Shown: piece by piece, positions 63,199 through 64,000 of the stretch
Position numbering within the stretch: position 1 is the first letter of the stretch
Layout of the letters: each line of letters begins with the position of its first letter
NCBI RefSeq assembly: GCF_000427665.1
Contig: NZ_KE386572.1
Span: 1,510,096-1,574,095 of the forward strand
Direction: 5' to 3'
DNA: 64,000 nucleotides
Origin: Geminicoccus roseus DSM 18922
GTDB lineage: Bacteria; Pseudomonadota; Alphaproteobacteria; Geminicoccales; Geminicoccaceae
Notes under the pieces: model-generated
Told to the model about the DNA's origin: nothing
The model's input: only the letters and a program-made list of their open reading frames with translations
Databases searched by the model: none
Position numbers and translations under genes: made by a program

Positions 63199-64000
63199 AT
63201 GGCTCGTGGACCAAAGGCGATTGCTCTTGAGCTGACATCGGCGGAACGGGTGGCGCTGGAGAACCTGATCCGTCGACACAAGGTGGGACAGGCGCTGGCT
63301 TAAGCGTGCCCGGGTGGTGCTTGCCTGCGCCGAGCCGGAGGCCACCAATCTCGGGGTGGCCAGGGCGCTGGGCGTGAGCCGGCCGACGGCGGCCCTATGG
63401 CGCCGGCGTTTTGCCCTGCATCGACTGGAGGGTCTGGTCGATGCGCCGCGTCCTGGCGCACCAAGGCGGATCGACGATCAAGCCGTGGAGCGTCTGATCG
63501 CGTTGACCCTGGAAGAGATGCCGGCCAACGCCACCCACTGGAGCACCCGGTCGATCGCCAGGCGGGCTGGGATGAGCCAAAACGGCGGTGAGCCGGATCT
63601 GGCGTGCGTTCGGTCTGCGGCCCCACCGGGTGGAGGCGTTCAAGCTCTCCACCGATCCGGCCTTCGTGGACAAGGTGCGTGATGTGGTCGGCCTGTACTT
63701 GAACCCGCCGGACCGGGCCCTGGTGCTGTGCGTCGACGAGAAGCCGCAGATCCAGGCGTTGCGGCCGACCGCGCCGGTCCTGCCGATGCGGCCGGGACAA
63801 CTCGAGCGCCATACGCACGACTACCGGCGCTGCGGCACGACCGATCTGTTCGCGGCCTTGGACATCAAGGCTGGCACCGTCATCGGCCGCTGCCAGCGCC
63901 GGCATCGCAGCATCGAGTTCCGCGCCTTCCTCGACACCATCGAGGCAGGCGTACCAGCAGATGCCGACGTTCACGTCGTGCTGGACAATGCCGCCACCCA
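63199..64000 (+). pseudogene. IS630-like transposase, twice frameshifted, cut by the window end
   Basis: Three consecutive frames together give one IS630 family transposase. Frame one (63199-63300): 'MARGPKAIALELTSAERVAL' to 'RHKVGQALA', with the strong ribosome site GGAGGAGG. Frame two (from about 63300): 'KRARVVLACAEPEATNLGVA' with an HTH ('LGVSRPTAALWRRRF'). Frame three (from about 63582 to the edge): 'TAVSRIWRAFGLRPHRVEAF', the first catalytic Asp in 'LVLCVDEKPQIQAL' and the second in 'VHVVLDNAAT'. Both breaks are single extra bases (near 63300 and 63581), so both are +1 shifts. Simple decay is more likely than programmed frameshifting. The C-terminus lies outside. Confidence 0.8.

Noticed and set aside
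63199..63600. Programmed frameshifting in the IS630-like transposase
   Set aside because: Both shifts are +1 single-base insertions and no classic slippery heptamer is present, so decay or sequencing error is simpler.

Overview
The window is chromosomal DNA of a very GC-rich (by eye about 70%) alphaproteobacterium. Pointers are the GC-biased third codon positions, homospermidine synthase, a phasin with a PhaR-type operator, the flgBC-fliE-fliQ-fliR-flhB block beside csrA, a YdcH-family small protein, paired DUF1127 proteins, a CtrA-like site (TTAA-N7-TTAA) and TRAP transport. A Rhodospirillales/Geminicoccales-type relative fits, but that placement is inference. I saw no rRNA, tRNA or CRISPR array.

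Layout. 0.1-11.8 kb: an amidase, an iron-uptake trio (TonB receptor, PKHD hydroxylase PiuC, Sel1 protein), a MacA-MacB-TolC-type efflux operon on the minus strand, then phasin, methyltransferase and cupin genes. 11.8-21.7 kb: an Ntn-hydrolase of the bile-salt-hydrolase/penicillin-acylase family, fhs, a secreted M10/RTX metalloprotease, phosphofructokinase, a YdcH protein, and csrA-purE-purK. 21.8-25.2 kb: flagellar basal-body and export genes. 25.3-30 kb: inositol catabolism (iolC fused to DUF2090, then iolB), an isochorismatase-like hydrolase and two poorly known small genes. 30.2-37.6 kb: a nucleotide-sugar cluster (glucose-1-phosphate cytidylyltransferase, epimerase, two C-methyltransferase-like proteins), an SDR/LysR divergent pair with an altered SDR active site, and a glycosyltransferase. 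38.3-42.8 kb: homospermidine synthase, a class-A-beta-lactamase-like serine hydrolase and a BCCT transporter. 43.4-46.5 kb: a second M10/RTX metalloprotease and an RTX-only protein. 46.5-49.9 kb: livGFHM ABC transporter without a binding protein. 50.2-52 kb: two tandem DUF1127 genes and an RTX gene split by one in-frame amber codon. 52-56.8 kb: GntR regulator, PdxA2-like dehydrogenase and a DctPQM TRAP transporter. 57-62.6 kb: a five-gene minus-strand redox/detoxification-like operon divergent from an OmpR-type/TPR regulator. 62.9-64 kb: insertion-sequence debris (an IS701-like fragment and a twice-frameshifted IS630-like transposase running off the end).

Themes. Several modules deal with uptake and secretion: iron receptor, efflux pump, TRAP, ABC and BCCT transport, and RTX proteins that need a type I secretion system not encoded here. 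The most unusual points are the amber-split RTX gene, two PhaR-type palindromes 40 kb apart (one before the phasin, one before a DUF1127 gene), the SDR lacking the Ser-Tyr-Lys triad, the paired methyltransferases without an adjacent dehydratase, and a PdxA2/TRAP locus without its usual DUF1537 kinase. No wholly new defence or mobile system was recognised.
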